The position numbers were made by a program, and so were the translations under genes. From Neostapfia colusana (Eukaryota > Streptophyta > Magnoliopsida > Poales > Poaceae): a stretch of 64,000 bases of DNA. The notes below the pieces were generated by a model. That model did no database searches and was not told the DNA's origin. It was given only the letters and a program-made list of their open reading frames with translations. Below, piece by piece: positions 11,311 through 23,425 of this stretch; position 1 is the stretch's first letter; every line of letters begins with the position of its first letter. The stretch is from NCBI GenBank assembly GCA_030760725.1, contig JASWHV010000004.1:58743136-58807135 (forward strand). Reading direction: 5' to 3'.

Positions 11311-12796
11311 GCCAGTGGAAGCTGATCAGTGGCTTCGAGTTATGGAGTCCAAGCTTGGAGTGTTTGAGTGCGACGAATATCAGAAGACATTATTTGCAGC
11401 TCAACAGCTCCATGGAGCCGCTGGAAATTGGTGGTTCGCTTATCTTGCCACCGTTCCGGAAGGCCATCAAGTGGAATGGATGGAATTTCGTGAAGCATTC
11501 CGTGCTCGTCACATTCCTATGGGTTTTATCAAGGCTCAACAGCAAGAATTCAGAAACTTGAAGCAGGGGGACATGAGTGTCCTCGATTATGTTAGACGAT
11601 TCAACCTTCTGGCACAATATGCTCCTGCTTATGCGACGAGCGAAGCTGCAATGTGTGACTACTTTTTCTATGGCTTGAGTGCCATACTAAAAGAGAAGTT
11701 AGCTTTGTTCAATCAAGGCAGTTACACCGAGTTTATCAGTGCTGCTCTGCTGCAAGAACAAGCGACACTTGAGTGTCAAGCAGAGAAGAGGGACCGGGAG
11801 GATATGCGAGAAGACACACCAGTTGTTCCTCGCAAATATCGTGTGGTGTATCACCAACCATCTGATGAAATATGGCAAACACCAGTGAGATCAACTCCAT
11901 ACAGATTTCCTCCTCAAGAATCATGTCTTGAAGCAACACCTTTGCCGCAGCAACGAATGACACCTGTCACATCATTGCTGCAACCAAGTACATCAACTTC
12001 TCAACCACAAGTCAACGAAGAACCGGGGAAACCTCTGTGTTCTTATTGCCACCGTTCAGGGCATTTTAGGCTGGAATGCCGAGAGAAGTTGTTGAACAGC
12101 AGACAACCATCCTCATCAGGTGGTATGCCGCCACCTGCTCAAGTCAACATAACAGCATTGCAATCCAGGAGTGTGCAACATCTTGCTATTGAGGATGTCC
12201 CGGAGGGAGCACCGGTGTTAGCGGGCATGTTCACTCTCAAAGACGTGCCCGTGCTCATACTTTTTGATTCCGGTGCAACCCACAATTTTATCAGCAAAAC
12301 ATGCATGGATCAGCACCAATTATCCACCAATACTCCCACAACGAGTTTTCTTATACGTTCACCGGGAGGAAATATCTCTGCGAATCAGATTGTGTCCCGA
12401 GCAGCTTTGTGTTTGGGCGGAAAAATATACCCAACATCGCTGATTATGTTGGATAGGCAGAAGATAGACATTATATTGGGGATGTCTTGGTTAAATCGTC
12501 ACGGTGCCATTCTCAATATCGGTAGCCGGATTGTCCAGATTGACTCGCCGATTTACGGACAGCACACGCTGTTTTTAGATAGCGAAGATCCAGATATGGT
12601 AGAGGCCTACCACACGATAGCACTGAAGCTTGAAGATATTCCGGTGGTACGTGATTATCCCGACGTATTTCCCAATGATTTACCAGGTATGCCACCTGAA
12701 CGGGACGTCGAGTTCAGGATTGAACTCATACCGCATCCTACAACTTCAAACTTAAATTTGAATTTCAAACCAAACAAACTCAATTTCAAAATCTGA
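11311..12796 (+). pseudogene. B gag-protease ORF, inverted relative to its pol
   Basis: A continuous 493-codon frame from 11315. Residues 1-150 are a Retrotrans_gag domain (EADQWLRVMES, AAGNWW, REAFRARHIP, DYVRRFNLLAQYAP). A proline/serine-rich linker follows, then a zinc knuckle CSYCHRSGHFRLEC (C-x2-C-x4-H-x4-C, near residue 240) and a retropepsin with LILFDSGATHNFIS, the DSG being the catalytic site. It ends past YPDVFPNDLPGMPPERD, the linker to RT, after which family similarity stops and about 18 unrelated codons follow. The first roughly 95 codons of gag seen in F are missing. The open frame suggests a recent rearrangement. Confidence 0.85.
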
Positions 12797-15700
12797 TTTC
12801 AGAATTGAGTTCCTCATAAAGCTTTTGACCTATCCTCCAAGTTTGGTCAAATTTGGAGCTCGTTTGATATTTTATCCGGAACTGGAGGATAAGAGAGGGG
12901 ACATGGGTCCCACATGTCAGTAGACTTCAACACAAAGTCTTCTATGAATCACTCGGACAGCACGCCTGCGCCACCTCCCGTCAGCCGGCGCCAGCTGATT
13001 ACTCACCGAGGCCAGCTCCTGCTTGCGTGGTGGTTCCGGTCTGATCAACATGCCCACGAGTGCAGCAAAGCCGTTTCGTTTCCTCCCAGCCCGAGCGCTG
13101 GCTCGCTTGTTTTCCTCCTGATAAGAACAGAACCTGCCGCTCTCTGCTTTCTCTGATCAACAGAGCAAACCAAGCTATCTTTGCCCTAGCTTTCCACAGC
13201 AAAAACCTTCGCCCGTGAGTGCTCTGGCCGGCTGGCAACTTCCCTCCATCGTCCCGAGCTCACCGGCGCCTAGAAACAGCAAAGCTTCTGCTGCTCGCGA
13301 GTTGAAACTGAAGAAGCCGAAACTGATCACCGTGGCCAGCCCAAACCAGGAGGGATCACGCCCAAGCAAGCCACCCCATCTGTGCACCTACAAGCCTAGT
13401 TGCTCACCCCAAAAGCTCAGCCCTAGCCATTGATCACAGAGGGAGAATTTCATGTTTTTCTCCCGGGCGGCAGAAACGGACCTTGAGGTAAGGAATTGTA
13501 AAATTCGTCCTCAAATCGTGTTTGTTGGGTCTCAAACTTCACACAAAGGATGTTAACTGCCTAGCACACCTCCTCCATCGATTTTATACCAAGAAATTGA
13601 GTGTAGCGTGAGCAATCCGAGCTCTTTTAGAGGGTATACCGCTGGACCCTATCGGGCGCACGGTGCCGATAGGTTTAGAGCCCTCTCCAGCTTGTTTAGA
13701 CCTCATGCCGGTCTTCTACATGATCTCCTGGTGCTGTAGAGCCTAAGAACCGACCATTTGGTGGAGAATTCACCGCCACTGCCCTGTTTGGCGCGAGTCT
13801 GGAGGTTAGGGATGACAGGTGGGACCCACTGTCAGCATTTAAATATTTTCCAGATTTTCCCACTTTAGTTCAAACTTTGAAGAGCCATAACTTTGTGTAG
13901 GAATGTCCAAAAATTGTGAAACAAATTTTTTTGGATTCCTCTCAAAGAGTACTATCCAGGGATGCAGCCCAATATTTATGACAATCCCTGTATTTGGCTC
14001 ATTAATTCATTTAAAGAAAATATTGTATGAATTTTTACAGGAGTTCTGTTTATTAGAAAATTCCCAAATTTGTCCAGGACATTCTACCAAAATTCCTTGA
14101 ACTCCAGTAAACATTTCAGAGGCATTGGACCTCATTTGCTTGGTAAAATGATGTGTTCATTCCTTATGTCTCTGAAAAATGGGAAAATAAACAGAGACAT
14201 TTTCAGCTTTTTCCCAATCCTTCTAAAATCCATATCTCCGTGTAGGAAACTCCAAAAATGGTAAAACCAATTCCTATGGACTCAGGACGATTTTTACTTC
14301 ACAAAAAGTCTACTTTGCAGCATAGGAAAGCTTAATATCTAGGGGTAAAGGCAGATTAGTGAAAATCACATAAGGAATTATTGTGATCACCTTGAGCCAT
14401 TTCATGAGCTCAATTTTTTCACACTGCCTAACTAGCTTCCATAGAAGCTGTGGTTAAATTCTCATCTTCATTGGACCTCTGGAACTGGAGCTACCATATT
14501 TTAGGTTTAAGTGTTCATATAATGGACTTAATCACATCGTGATTACTAGTATTTCTTTTCACCCTAGCTTTCATCATCTCTAAGGTTGTAGATCCAACAA
14601 CAGAAACCTTTCTGTTGGTTGTTCCTTTTAGGTGTGAGTTAACTTGAACAACAGTTTTGAAACAGTTTCTAAATTGCTTTTGAAATATATGTGCATTGCA
14701 ATATAATAGCTCACGTGACGTCGACGTTCGACGAGGACTCGACTCTGCAGCGAGGATCTCCATCTCGTGATGAGTTTGGCAGATTCTCCGGAGGAAGACT
14801 AACTTCTAGCTTCTAACAAAACCGTTGAGCAAGGCAAGCCCCGGTTTGCATATCGTTACCATTTTAAATTTCACTTTACTTCACCTCATGTGTATTAGAC
14901 TTGATATTGTGCATTATGTCTAGGATGTTTGAAACCCACTTGCATGGCTATTACACCCCTGAGTAGAAGGTTTAGTGTAGGCTTTTCCTCGTTGTAGATG
15001 CTAGGCTAATGTTGTAGCTAGCTCGGTAGAAGTCGAGTAGTAAAAAGCTACTCGCGAGAAAGTTCGAGTAATGGAGTTACTCGCGAGAGATAAATGATAA
15101 GAGCACCCTCATGAATATGAGATGGGGGCGGGGATGTTCCTGTAGGATGGAGCGCTCAAGGATGGTCTCGACCTGCGATGGGTGTGGCAACGCTTGAGAC
15201 CACATTTGGCCTGGACCGGGATGGTAAGGCAAATATGGAGGTTGGTTGTAGCCCCGTCCGTGTCGGTTAAGGACCGTATGTATGCGGCCCTGCTGGACAA
15301 GATTGAGCTGTACCGGATATATAGTGGGGTATGAGACCCATGAAACCAATGTAACTCGATGGACCATGATATAGAAACTCATCATTCGCGTGGGAATGGC
15401 GTTGAGAAGGCGGGAGGTGTAAATCCTTTAGCGGGCAACTTCGACGTGTCCGCGTAGAGGACCATCCTGCTCGGCGCGAAGCGTTTTTCTATGTCGGGGT
15501 GTCGTGTGAAAGGTTGCTGCATACAACGTAAGAAAGAGCTCTTGAGAGAGTCTTTTGAGGCGGGTGTATGTGTCGTGTATTCCGGGTTGTTATTGATTCG
15601 AATCACTGTCGCTCGCGGAAGAGGATTGAGCATACTTGCCCACTGCCCCCTCACGGTTTGTTCAACTCATCGGAAACCTAGCCGCTGCCTTTCTTTGGTG

Positions 15701-15925
15701 AAGCTAGTAGGAAGCGTTCACGGGCTGAACGACTTCTCTTCAGCGTAGTTAGGGTCGAGAGTGAGTAGTTTGTCCATCAAATTTTAATTTCCGCTGCGTG
15801 TGTACTTATGTTGTAAAAGATCTTATGTTGAGTAACAAAAATGGTTCCGTTATGTTCTTATCGTCTTTTCGTGCATGCTGTTGGGTGCCGCATCGTACGG
15901 CACCACCCACAGCGATTCCCGGGCC
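12741..15925 (+). repeat. Family-2 LTR of B, both ends missing
   Basis: It is colinear with the F LTR (53171-57405). Shared landmarks are the GTGGGTCCCA block (12905), a donor-like TTGAG|GTAAGG (intron side from 13488), GGCAAGCCCCGGTTTGCAT (14830), GTAGAAGTCGAGTAG (15025) and GTTGGGTGCCGCA...CGGCACC (15888). It lacks the TGTAAAGGTCCC start and the last roughly 70 bp, and an internal deletion removes the hairpin block. No gene is seen in it. Confidence 0.75.
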
Positions 15926-15929
15926 CCCC

Positions 15930-16616
15930 ACCACCCCTTGCTGAGGCCGAGAATTAAGGTGATGAACGGGTCAACTGTTCAGTTCAAGAATTCTGGTCCG
16001 ACGGGATGGAGGGAGGACATATATCCAAGGAGCTTAAAGAGTTCCTGGACTGCTGCAGCCTATACCCGGAATATCTCCTTATCAAAGTCCCTCGTCTCAG
16101 ACATGAAGAGTGGAAGGCTGAGGTAACCATCCTATCTAACAGCAGGGTTGTCACATGACACTTCACACCCATATAGAGAGCTACAAGGTCAGAATCTATT
16201 GATGATGCCGCATGGGATGCACTACCGGACTGTGCTACGCCTTCCTTGAGCAGCTTGAGAACACTACTTTTGGGATGCACCCGTATCGGAAGAGTGGTAC
16301 AAGAGAGATCATTGGACCCCATGATGGAGATCATTCCAACCCACAAGCTGCTGACAAGTCTCAGAAGTTGCTCGTGGAGTTAGGAAACCGCTATGCAAGC
16401 GCACAAGAAGAGATCCGTTACCTCTGCAAGAAGCTGTATTTGCTGGAGAAACAGGAGGAGACTCATGCCAATGCGGGAACAAATGGAGCACCAGCGTCAT
16501 CTATCCCTACATGGACTGCCGACTACCATGGCGTGCGCCCATGTATGGACCAACCCCGTCACACGGCGAGAACAGCACCGGTTCTAACGATTAAGTTCAG
16601 GTTTCCCATTGAATAA
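15930..16616 (+). pseudogene. D ORF1, C-terminal two thirds
   Basis: This is homologous to C1 ORF1. It shows KEFLDCCSLYPEYLL, an EEW-x-AEVTILS block, DDAAWDAL, RKSGTREIIGP and a helical region (VELGNRYASAQEEIRYLCKK), ending TIKFRFPIE followed by a stop at 16614. Stops near 16155 and at least one frameshift near 16240 break it. It sits about 280 bp before gag, the same spacing as in E and C1. No known function. Confidence 0.6.
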
Positions 16617-16892
16617 AGTTGTAATAGGAACACTTAGATTTAGTAGGCTAAAATAAGAGTGGTGTGCAGAATTTTATGATGATTGCTTGTGTTTGGGTGC
16701 TGCTGTGAGATGCGGGACGCTTCGGCGAATGTCCACATCCACACATAGTGGAGAGATGTGAGATGCTTCGGCACTTGTTTACATCCTCATATAGGCTGAA
16801 ATTAATAAAAGAAGTTTCTTAGTTCATACACCTTGATGCATATAGTTGGGGGATCATTCTAAATTTCTATTTCCTACTCTACTCTCTCACAG

Positions 16893-18070
16893 ATGGTGAG
16901 GGAAAACTCCAACCACCAACGAAGGAACGCTCGTAGTAACAACAAACCACAGGAGGATGGCAATGTGGAAGTTCCTGAAAATTCTAACCCCGGGGCTGAT
17001 GCAAGCAACCTTGAAGGGTTGATGGCTATGCAGAACCAGCTCATGCAAACTATGATACAAACATTGGGACAGCTGCAGGCCAACGACAACATCAACCATA
17101 ACCCCATTCCTGCACCCCACCGCCACCACCGCCGGCTCACAACAGATTGGGAGAGTTTATGAGGACTAGTCCGCCTACTTTTACACAAGCCAATGATCCT
17201 ATAAAGGCCGATGATTGGCTGAAGTCTATGGAAAAGAAGCTTGCCATTGTTCAGTGCAATGATCGGGAGAAAGTTTTCTTCGCATCACACCAACTTATGG
17301 GAGCAGCCGCTGATTGGTGGGACGCTCTCTGCAATGCTCATGTCAACCAGGAGACTATCACTGGGGATGAATTCAAGGAGAGTTTCCGCTCTCACTATGT
17401 CCCTGCAGGAGTCATGATGCTTAAAAGGCAAATGTTTGAAGGTCTCCGTCAAGGAAGAAGAGCGTGAATGAGTACCTCAACAAGTTTACGCAGCTGTCAA
17501 GGAAGATGTCAACTCGAATCAGAGGAAGCAGTACTTGTTCATGAGGGGATTGAACAATGAAATTCAAGCCCAGCTGCTCAACAATGATTATGCAAACTTC
17601 CAAAAGCTCATTGACGAAGCTATAGTGGTGGAGAGCAAGATCCATGGGATTGAGTAAGAGGGCAAGAGAAAGATGCCATATCAAGGACAGCCACAAGGGA
17701 GCAATGTATGTCCCCGTTTCATGCCACCAGCTGCACCACACTATGGCTCGTCCGCTTCTACTTTCCGCCCTGCAAATCCACCTCACTCTAATCAGCCACC
17801 GCAGCAATGTCCTGTTATGCAAGCATCCCGTTTGCCTATGCCTCATTCGCCCCGTCCCAACATGGGTGCCTATGCTCAAAACCAGCCTCGCCCCAACATT
17901 CGTGCTGTTATGGGCAACAAGGCATGTTCTTCATGCGGAGAGGTGGGACACTTTGCAAGTCAGTGCCTGAAGAAAGGCCTTGGAAAGCCAAACAACGCAC
18001 CGAATCAGAACCCACGGCCGAACGGAGGATCTATGCAAGGTAACCGTGGAAAGCAGAACTATGCTTGTGG
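16893..18070 (+). pseudogene. D gag
   Basis: The ATG at 16893 follows CTACTCTCTCACAG. The N-terminal block (MVRENSNHQRRNARSNNK) runs into LMAMQNQLMQTMIQTLGQLQ. The capsid core comes in a second frame from 17147 (KADDWLKSMEKKLAIVQC, AAADWWDALC, FRSHYVP), and a third frame carries the basic region and the zinc knuckle CSSCGEVGHFASQC near 17932-17973. Frameshifts at about 17140 and 17460 and a stop at 17655 inactivate it. Known family role: the virus-like particle coat. Confidence 0.85.
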
Positions 18071-19504
18071 CAATGTGAATAACGTCTCCGCTGAGGAAGC
18101 ACAACAAGCTGAGGACGTCGTGATTGGTATGTTTCTTGCCAACTCCAACCCAGCCACTGTTTTATTTGATTCCGGAGCATCGCATTCATTCATCTCATCC
18201 AAGTATGTTGCCAAGTATAACTTACCCATATCCTACATGAAACAAACTATGTTGGTTAATTCTCCCGGTGGAGTGATGAGGACTAATATAGTATGTCCAA
18301 AAGTAAGCCTTAAAATAAGGGGGTAGACTTTCTTGCCAACCTTATCGTCTTGGATTTCCAGGGGATTGACATAATACTTGAAATGGATTGGTTAAGCAAG
18401 CACAACGGAGTAATTCAATGTGCTCAGAGGATCGTGCAGTTGACGAGTGTGCACGGTACTCCTATTGAGTTTGAAGAAGCCCAACCTACAACCGAGAAGG
18501 AAGTGCTGAACCACATCGAAGAAGTGACATTCGAAAGCATTCCGGTGGTTCGAGAATATTCAGACGTGTTCCCGGAAGAAATTCTAGGTATGCCACCTGA
18601 CCGGGACATTGAATTTGCCATTCATTTAGTACCCGGAACTGCACCTATAGCGAAGAGGCCATATAGGATGCCTACTAATGAATTAGTGGAGCTCAAGAAG
18701 CAAATTCCGGAGCAACTAGAAAAGGATTTCATACGCCCAAGCTCGTCACCATGGGGATCCGCCGTGCTCTTCGTAGACAAGAAAGATGGGACCCAAAGGA
18801 TGTGTGTGGACTAAAGGTCTCTCAACGAGGTGACGATCAAGAATAAATACCTGCTACCCCGCATAGAGGACTTACTCGATCAAATAAAAGGTGCCCAAAT
18901 TTTCTCCAAGATTGATCTTCGGTCGGGATACTTCCAGCTGAAGATTAGGCCCTCCGACATACCCAAGACTACATTTCGGACACGGTATGGTTCGTATGAG
19001 TATACCGTTATGTCTTTTGGGTTAACAAATGCACCCGCATACTTTATTTACCTCATGAATAAGGTCTTCATGGAGTGCTTGGACAAGTTCGTCGTGGTTT
19101 TCATCGACGATACCATGGCACATTCAAAAAGCGAGGAAGAACATGAAGAACACTTGAGATTTACATTGCAGAAACTGCGAGAGCGTCAGTTGTATGCTAA
19201 GTTCAGCAAGTGTTAATTATGGCTAAAGGAGATATCATTCCTAGGCCACATTATCTCCGAGTGAGGAGTATCGGTTGATCCCGGAAAAGTGAGGGATGTT
19301 TTGAAGTGGAACCAACCGCAGAATGTGAGGCATATTCGGAGTTTCCTTGGGATGGCTGGATACTACCGCCAGTTCATCAAGGATTTCTCCAAAATAGTGA
19401 AGCCTATGATGGAATTGCTGATGAAGGGGAAAGCATTTCAGTGGACATAAGCATGTCAAAACAGCTTTGAGGAGCTAAAGAAGATATTAACAACAGCGCC
19501 GGTT
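18071..19504 (+). pseudogene. D protease and reverse transcriptase
   Basis: Retropepsin: VLFDSGASHSFISSKYV near 18160. The linker is REYSDVFPEEILGMPPDRD. RT motifs in order are FIRPSSSPWG, RMCVD followed by a stop at 18812-18814, KYLLPRIEDL, FSKIDLRSGYFQLKI, MSFGLTNAPAYF and FIDDTMAHSK, with both catalytic aspartates kept. A stop after KFSKC (19214) separates the thumb, where SFLGMAGYY is visible near 19340. A frameshift near 18326 separates protease from RT. Inactive. Confidence 0.85.
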
Positions 19505-20231
19505 TTGGTATTGTCAGACGTGAGCAAGAGTTTTGATACATATACATATATATATATATATTGTGACGCATCAAGACAAGGGCTCGCATATGTGCTTATG
19601 CAAGGAGGCCAAGTGGTAGCCTATGCATCGAGACAACTAAAGAGACATGAGCTGAATTACCCTACACATGACTTGGAACTTGCAGCCGTGGTACATGCCT
19701 TGAAGATTTCGAGGCATTACATCCTTGGTCACCGATGTGAGATATACACGGTTCACAAAAGCCTCAAGTATATATTCATGCAAACGGATCTGAATTCAAG
19801 GCAATGTCGATGGTTTGAACTCATCAAGGATTATGAAGTTGGAATCAACTATCACCCCGGAAAGGCCAATGTAGTAGTTGATGCATTGAGCCGAAAAGGA
19901 GCATGTCACCAACTCACAGTTCGGGAGCTGCCACCCGAGCTGTGTAAGGAGTTTGAACGGTTGCACCTCGGGTTCTTGAACAAGATGGAGGTGATAGAAC
20001 TGAACTCAATGCTGGAACAAGAAATACGAGATGGCCAAGCAACGGATGAGGAAATCAGGGAAAGAATCCGACAAGGGATAGAAAAAGGACTTCAAAGAAG
20101 ACGAGAATGGAACGCTTTGGATAGGGAAAAGGATGTGTGTTCCTAACGTGAAGCACATCCGCGACACGATATTAAAGGAGGCACATGACTCGCCTTATTC
20201 CATTCACCTCGGCTGTACCAAGATGTTCAAG
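19505..20231 (+). pseudogene. D RNase H and start of integrase
   Basis: RNase H shows YCDASRQGLAYVLMQGG, HDLELAAVVHALK and IYTVHKSLKYIF. The usual TDH is TVH here, so a conserved aspartate is lost. A TA-rich microsatellite (about 19541-19562) is inserted in frame just before the first catalytic aspartate, adding residues of the type YTYIYIY that are absent from E at 50760. After NVVVDALSRK the frame continues to 20146, then integrase sequence (HDSPYSIHLG) runs in another frame up to the solo LTR. Confidence 0.8.
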
Positions 20232-22178
20232 TGTAACACCCTCAATTTCACTTCCATGCATTGCATAAATTCTTCATGTAGAGCAGCATTTAAAAAGAAG
20301 AAGAAATGAAGAAAGGAATATAGAAGCTACTAAAATGATAAAAGGAGATAGAAATGGAAAATAATGAAAATAAAATAGCCAAATTGGGCCACCCCAATTT
20401 TCCCCACAAAAAATCTCAAATTCTTCCCATTTTTCCTAATTTTCCCAAATTCCCTAAAATTCCCCTGGGGGGAATTTCCCCCACATTTGGGGGGAATTTG
20501 CCCCCAAATTGGCTGCACCAAATTAGGGGGGAAACACTAAAGGCCCACCTCCCCTTGGCCCAGCCCATTAGGGGGGGGGACCCCTAGTCCCCCACCTCTA
20601 GGACTCTTGGGTTAGTCCCCCACCTCTAGGACTCTTTGGTTGAGTCCCCCACCTCTAGGAATCTTTGGTTAAGTCCCTCACCTCTAGGACTCTTTGGTTA
20701 AGTCCCCCACCTCTAGGACTCTTTGTTCCCCACCCCTAGGACTGTTTTTCCCCTTATAAATATATCTCGCCCCTAGCCGCACCCCTCTCTTTTGGTCGCC
20801 GCCCCCTGCTGCAAGTTGCGCCCCTTGCTGCCAAGTTGCCGAGTCCCCCCCCCCAGCCAGAATTTGGCCGCCGTTGAGCCCCGTGACGCCTCGCCGTCAC
20901 CCGGAGAAGAAGCCCCTGACGTTATGCCCTACCCGCAGCCCCATAATTCTCCACGGAAAATCCTCCGCTGCTGCCATTGCTAGGTGGGAGGCCCTGCCGA
21001 AAGGAGAAGTGAGGTAGCTCTTCGTTACCCCTCTTCTGTTTCTACACACCCGTTTTCTTCGCCCCCTTCGAGCAGAAACTTCTGCGTGTGGACAGACCAT
21101 GTTTTGGTCAAATTTTGATGGTGGAATTGATCTACATCTTGTGTCAAGATCATCACCACACCCACACTTCATACCAGCAACCTTGATCACCATAAAACCC
21201 CATGGAAGCCCATTAAAACATACAAGAACGCGTGCAAACTGGTCTTATAAAACTGCACCATAGGAATTTCATTCATTCACCTCATTGCATCTTGAGTACA
21301 GTTTGTGCATGATAATTGATTTCTGTAAATTTTGTATGTGTGTGGTCGTGAGTAGACGGGTGAAGAAATCACAAACTTATGGGTAAAGTGGTACCACCTC
21401 TACAGAGTGTAAAACTATCATGATAGCCGTGCTTCCGGTTACAAGCACTTGGCCAACTTCCATGATTAGAGGCGAAATTTGGGATGTTTATTCGTGTATG
21501 GTTGTGATATGGTCGTTGGGATTGGTTTTGGGACTGTTTTGGGTCATGGCAATGAATTTGGTTTTGGTTATATGAAAATGAGATGGTCATGAATATTTAT
21601 GAGTATGAGATGAACTTGAGAAAGATTATTGGCTGGTTGAGACTTGATATATGGTGAAATATGATGAAGGAATTTTGATGATTAACTTGGTTATGATGGG
21701 ATTTTAACTCACTTAGACTTAGTTGCTATTTTACCATGTTTGTGAAATAAAATTTGCTTGCTGCAATGAACCTTTTTATTCCCTACCTTGCTGTAAGCTA
21801 CATGTCATTCTTTTCCCGCACTTGCTGAGTACGACATGTACTCACCCTTGCATTCTAACATATACATCAGCTACAGGAGAAGAATATTTGGAGGAACAAG
21901 TGGAGTACTAGGCGTGCGTACTACCGTCAACATGCCTGTGGAGTTGAAGTTGGAACCTGCTGTTTTAGTCATTTCCGATGTCGTTTAGAGTCTTCCGCTG
22001 CAAGAATAAAGTTATATATTCATGAGTGAGACATTGAGTGGATGTAATAATGAACTTAAACATTATTCGTACGTGGTTATATTCTGAATTCAGTTTCTGG
22101 AATACATATGTATGTGTGGTGAACATCCTGGGCACACATATGCATTCACTTGGTTCATTTTCGGGACCAGGTGTCGCA
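20232..22178 (+). repeat. Solo LTR of family 1 inside D integrase
   Basis: It starts TGTAACACCC and ends GGTGTCGCA. It is flanked by TCAAG (20227-20231) and ACAAG (22179-22183), an imperfect 5-bp target duplication, and integrase reading resumes directly after it. Inside are a 29-bp tandem repeat (20586-20745), TATAAATA (20755-20762), a donor-like GTGAG|GTAGCT (21014), palindromes near 21398-21424 and the hairpin GAGTAC-GACAT-GTACTC (21827-21843). About 0.75 kb of the R/U5 region is missing, with the join at about 21353-21362. Confidence 0.9.
20586..20745. repeat. 29-bp minisatellite in LTR U3
   Basis: About five copies of a unit beginning AGTCCCCCACCTCTAGGACT, starting near 20586, 20614, 20643, 20672 and 20701, end just before the TATA box. 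Other LTR copies of the family do not have this array. Confidence 0.85.
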
Positions 22179-23425
22179 ACAAGGACCTGAAAATATGCTA
22201 TTTGTGGGATGTCATGAAAAGAGATATCGCTGAATATGTTGCCTTTGTGACACGTGCCAACGAGTGAAGGTTGAACACCAAAGACCCACTATATTATTGC
22301 AGCCATTGAACGTACCCGAGTGGAAGTGGGAAGACATCAACATAGATTTCATTGCCGGATTGCCACGTACTCAGACGGGCTACGATTCTGTTTGGGTTAC
22401 TGTGGACCGATAGACAAAAACAGGCCACTTTATTCCTGTTAGGACCAGGTACACCGTGGCACAATTGGACGAGCTGTACATGAAGCAAATCGTTTGTCGC
22501 CATGGAGTTCCGAAGAGGATCGTTTCAGATCGAGGTTCTCAATTTACCTCTAGGTCTGGAAGAAGCTGCATGAAGCCATGGGTACACGGTTGAATTTCAG
22601 CTCCGCATATCACCCACAAACAGACGGGCAAACTGAGAGGACAAATCAGATCTTGCAAAACATGTTGAGAGCTTGCACCTTGAAACATGGGTCTAGTTGG
22701 GACAAGAGCTTGTTGTATGCTCAATTCTCGTACAACAACAGTTACCAAGCCAGCTTGAAGATGTCACCTTTCAAAGCATTGTATGCTATACGGTGTAGAA
22801 CACAGCTATTCTGGAATGAGACCGGAGAAAGCCAAGTATTTGGGCCCAAAGTGCTGCACGACTCCGAAAAGTAAGTCCAAACGATACGTGAAAACTTGAA
22901 GGCCGCTCAGTCACGAAAAAAGGGCTATGCGGACAGTAGGCGAAGAAGTTTGACATTCGAAATTGGAGACTTTGTGTATCTTAAGGTGTCGCATATCCGA
23001 GGCCAACGACGGTTCAACGTCAAAGGCAAATTAGCGCCTCGCTACATCGGGCCATTCAAGATTTTGGGCAAGCGAGGAGAAGTAGCCTATCAACTAGAGC
23101 TGCCAACGCACCTCTCCGATGTGCACGACGTGTTTCATGTATCCCAACTCAAGAAGTGCTTAAGAGTACCGGAAGAACAAGTACCGATGGATGAGCTAAA
23201 GCTTCAAGAGGATCTAACCTACGCAGAACACCCTGTCAAAATCTTGGATGTAAAGGAAAGGATCACGAGTAATAAAGTGATCCGTTGGTGCAAGGTACAA
23301 CGGAGCCATCATACGGAAGCCGAAACTACATGGGAACATGAGGAATATCTCAAGGCGGAATTCCCTTATCTTTTCTTCACTCTATCGAATCTAGAGGGTG
23401 ATATTCATTTTAAAGGGGGTAGGTT
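22179..23425 (+). pseudogene. D integrase core, chromodomain and PPT
   Basis: After the solo LTR the integrase continues: CDTCQRVK-like zinc finger cysteines, INIDFIAGLPRTQTGYDS (first catalytic D), SDRGSQFTS (second D, near 22525) and AYHPQTDGQTERTNQILQ (catalytic E). Stops interrupt near 22411 and 22874. The open frame 22896-23498 holds the GPFKILGKRGEVAYQLELP region and a C-terminal chromodomain (HPVKILDVKERITSNKVIRWCKVQ, then WEHEEYL), the mark of chromoviruses. The polypurine tract AAAGGGGGTAGG lies just before 23426. Confidence 0.85.

Larger units (their letters stand above)
9589..15925. mobile_element. Rearranged gypsy element B (family 2, like F)
   Basis: Three family-2 blocks are joined in the wrong orientation: integrase to RT on the minus strand (9589-11310), gag to protease on the plus strand (11311-12740), and a plus-strand LTR without its two ends (12741-15925). 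Compared with F, the plus gag block starts at F position 59426 and stops at about 60848, and the minus pol block starts at about 60848. The two blocks therefore meet at the same family coordinate but in opposite strands. No LTR terminus lies at either inner junction. Confidence 0.7.
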
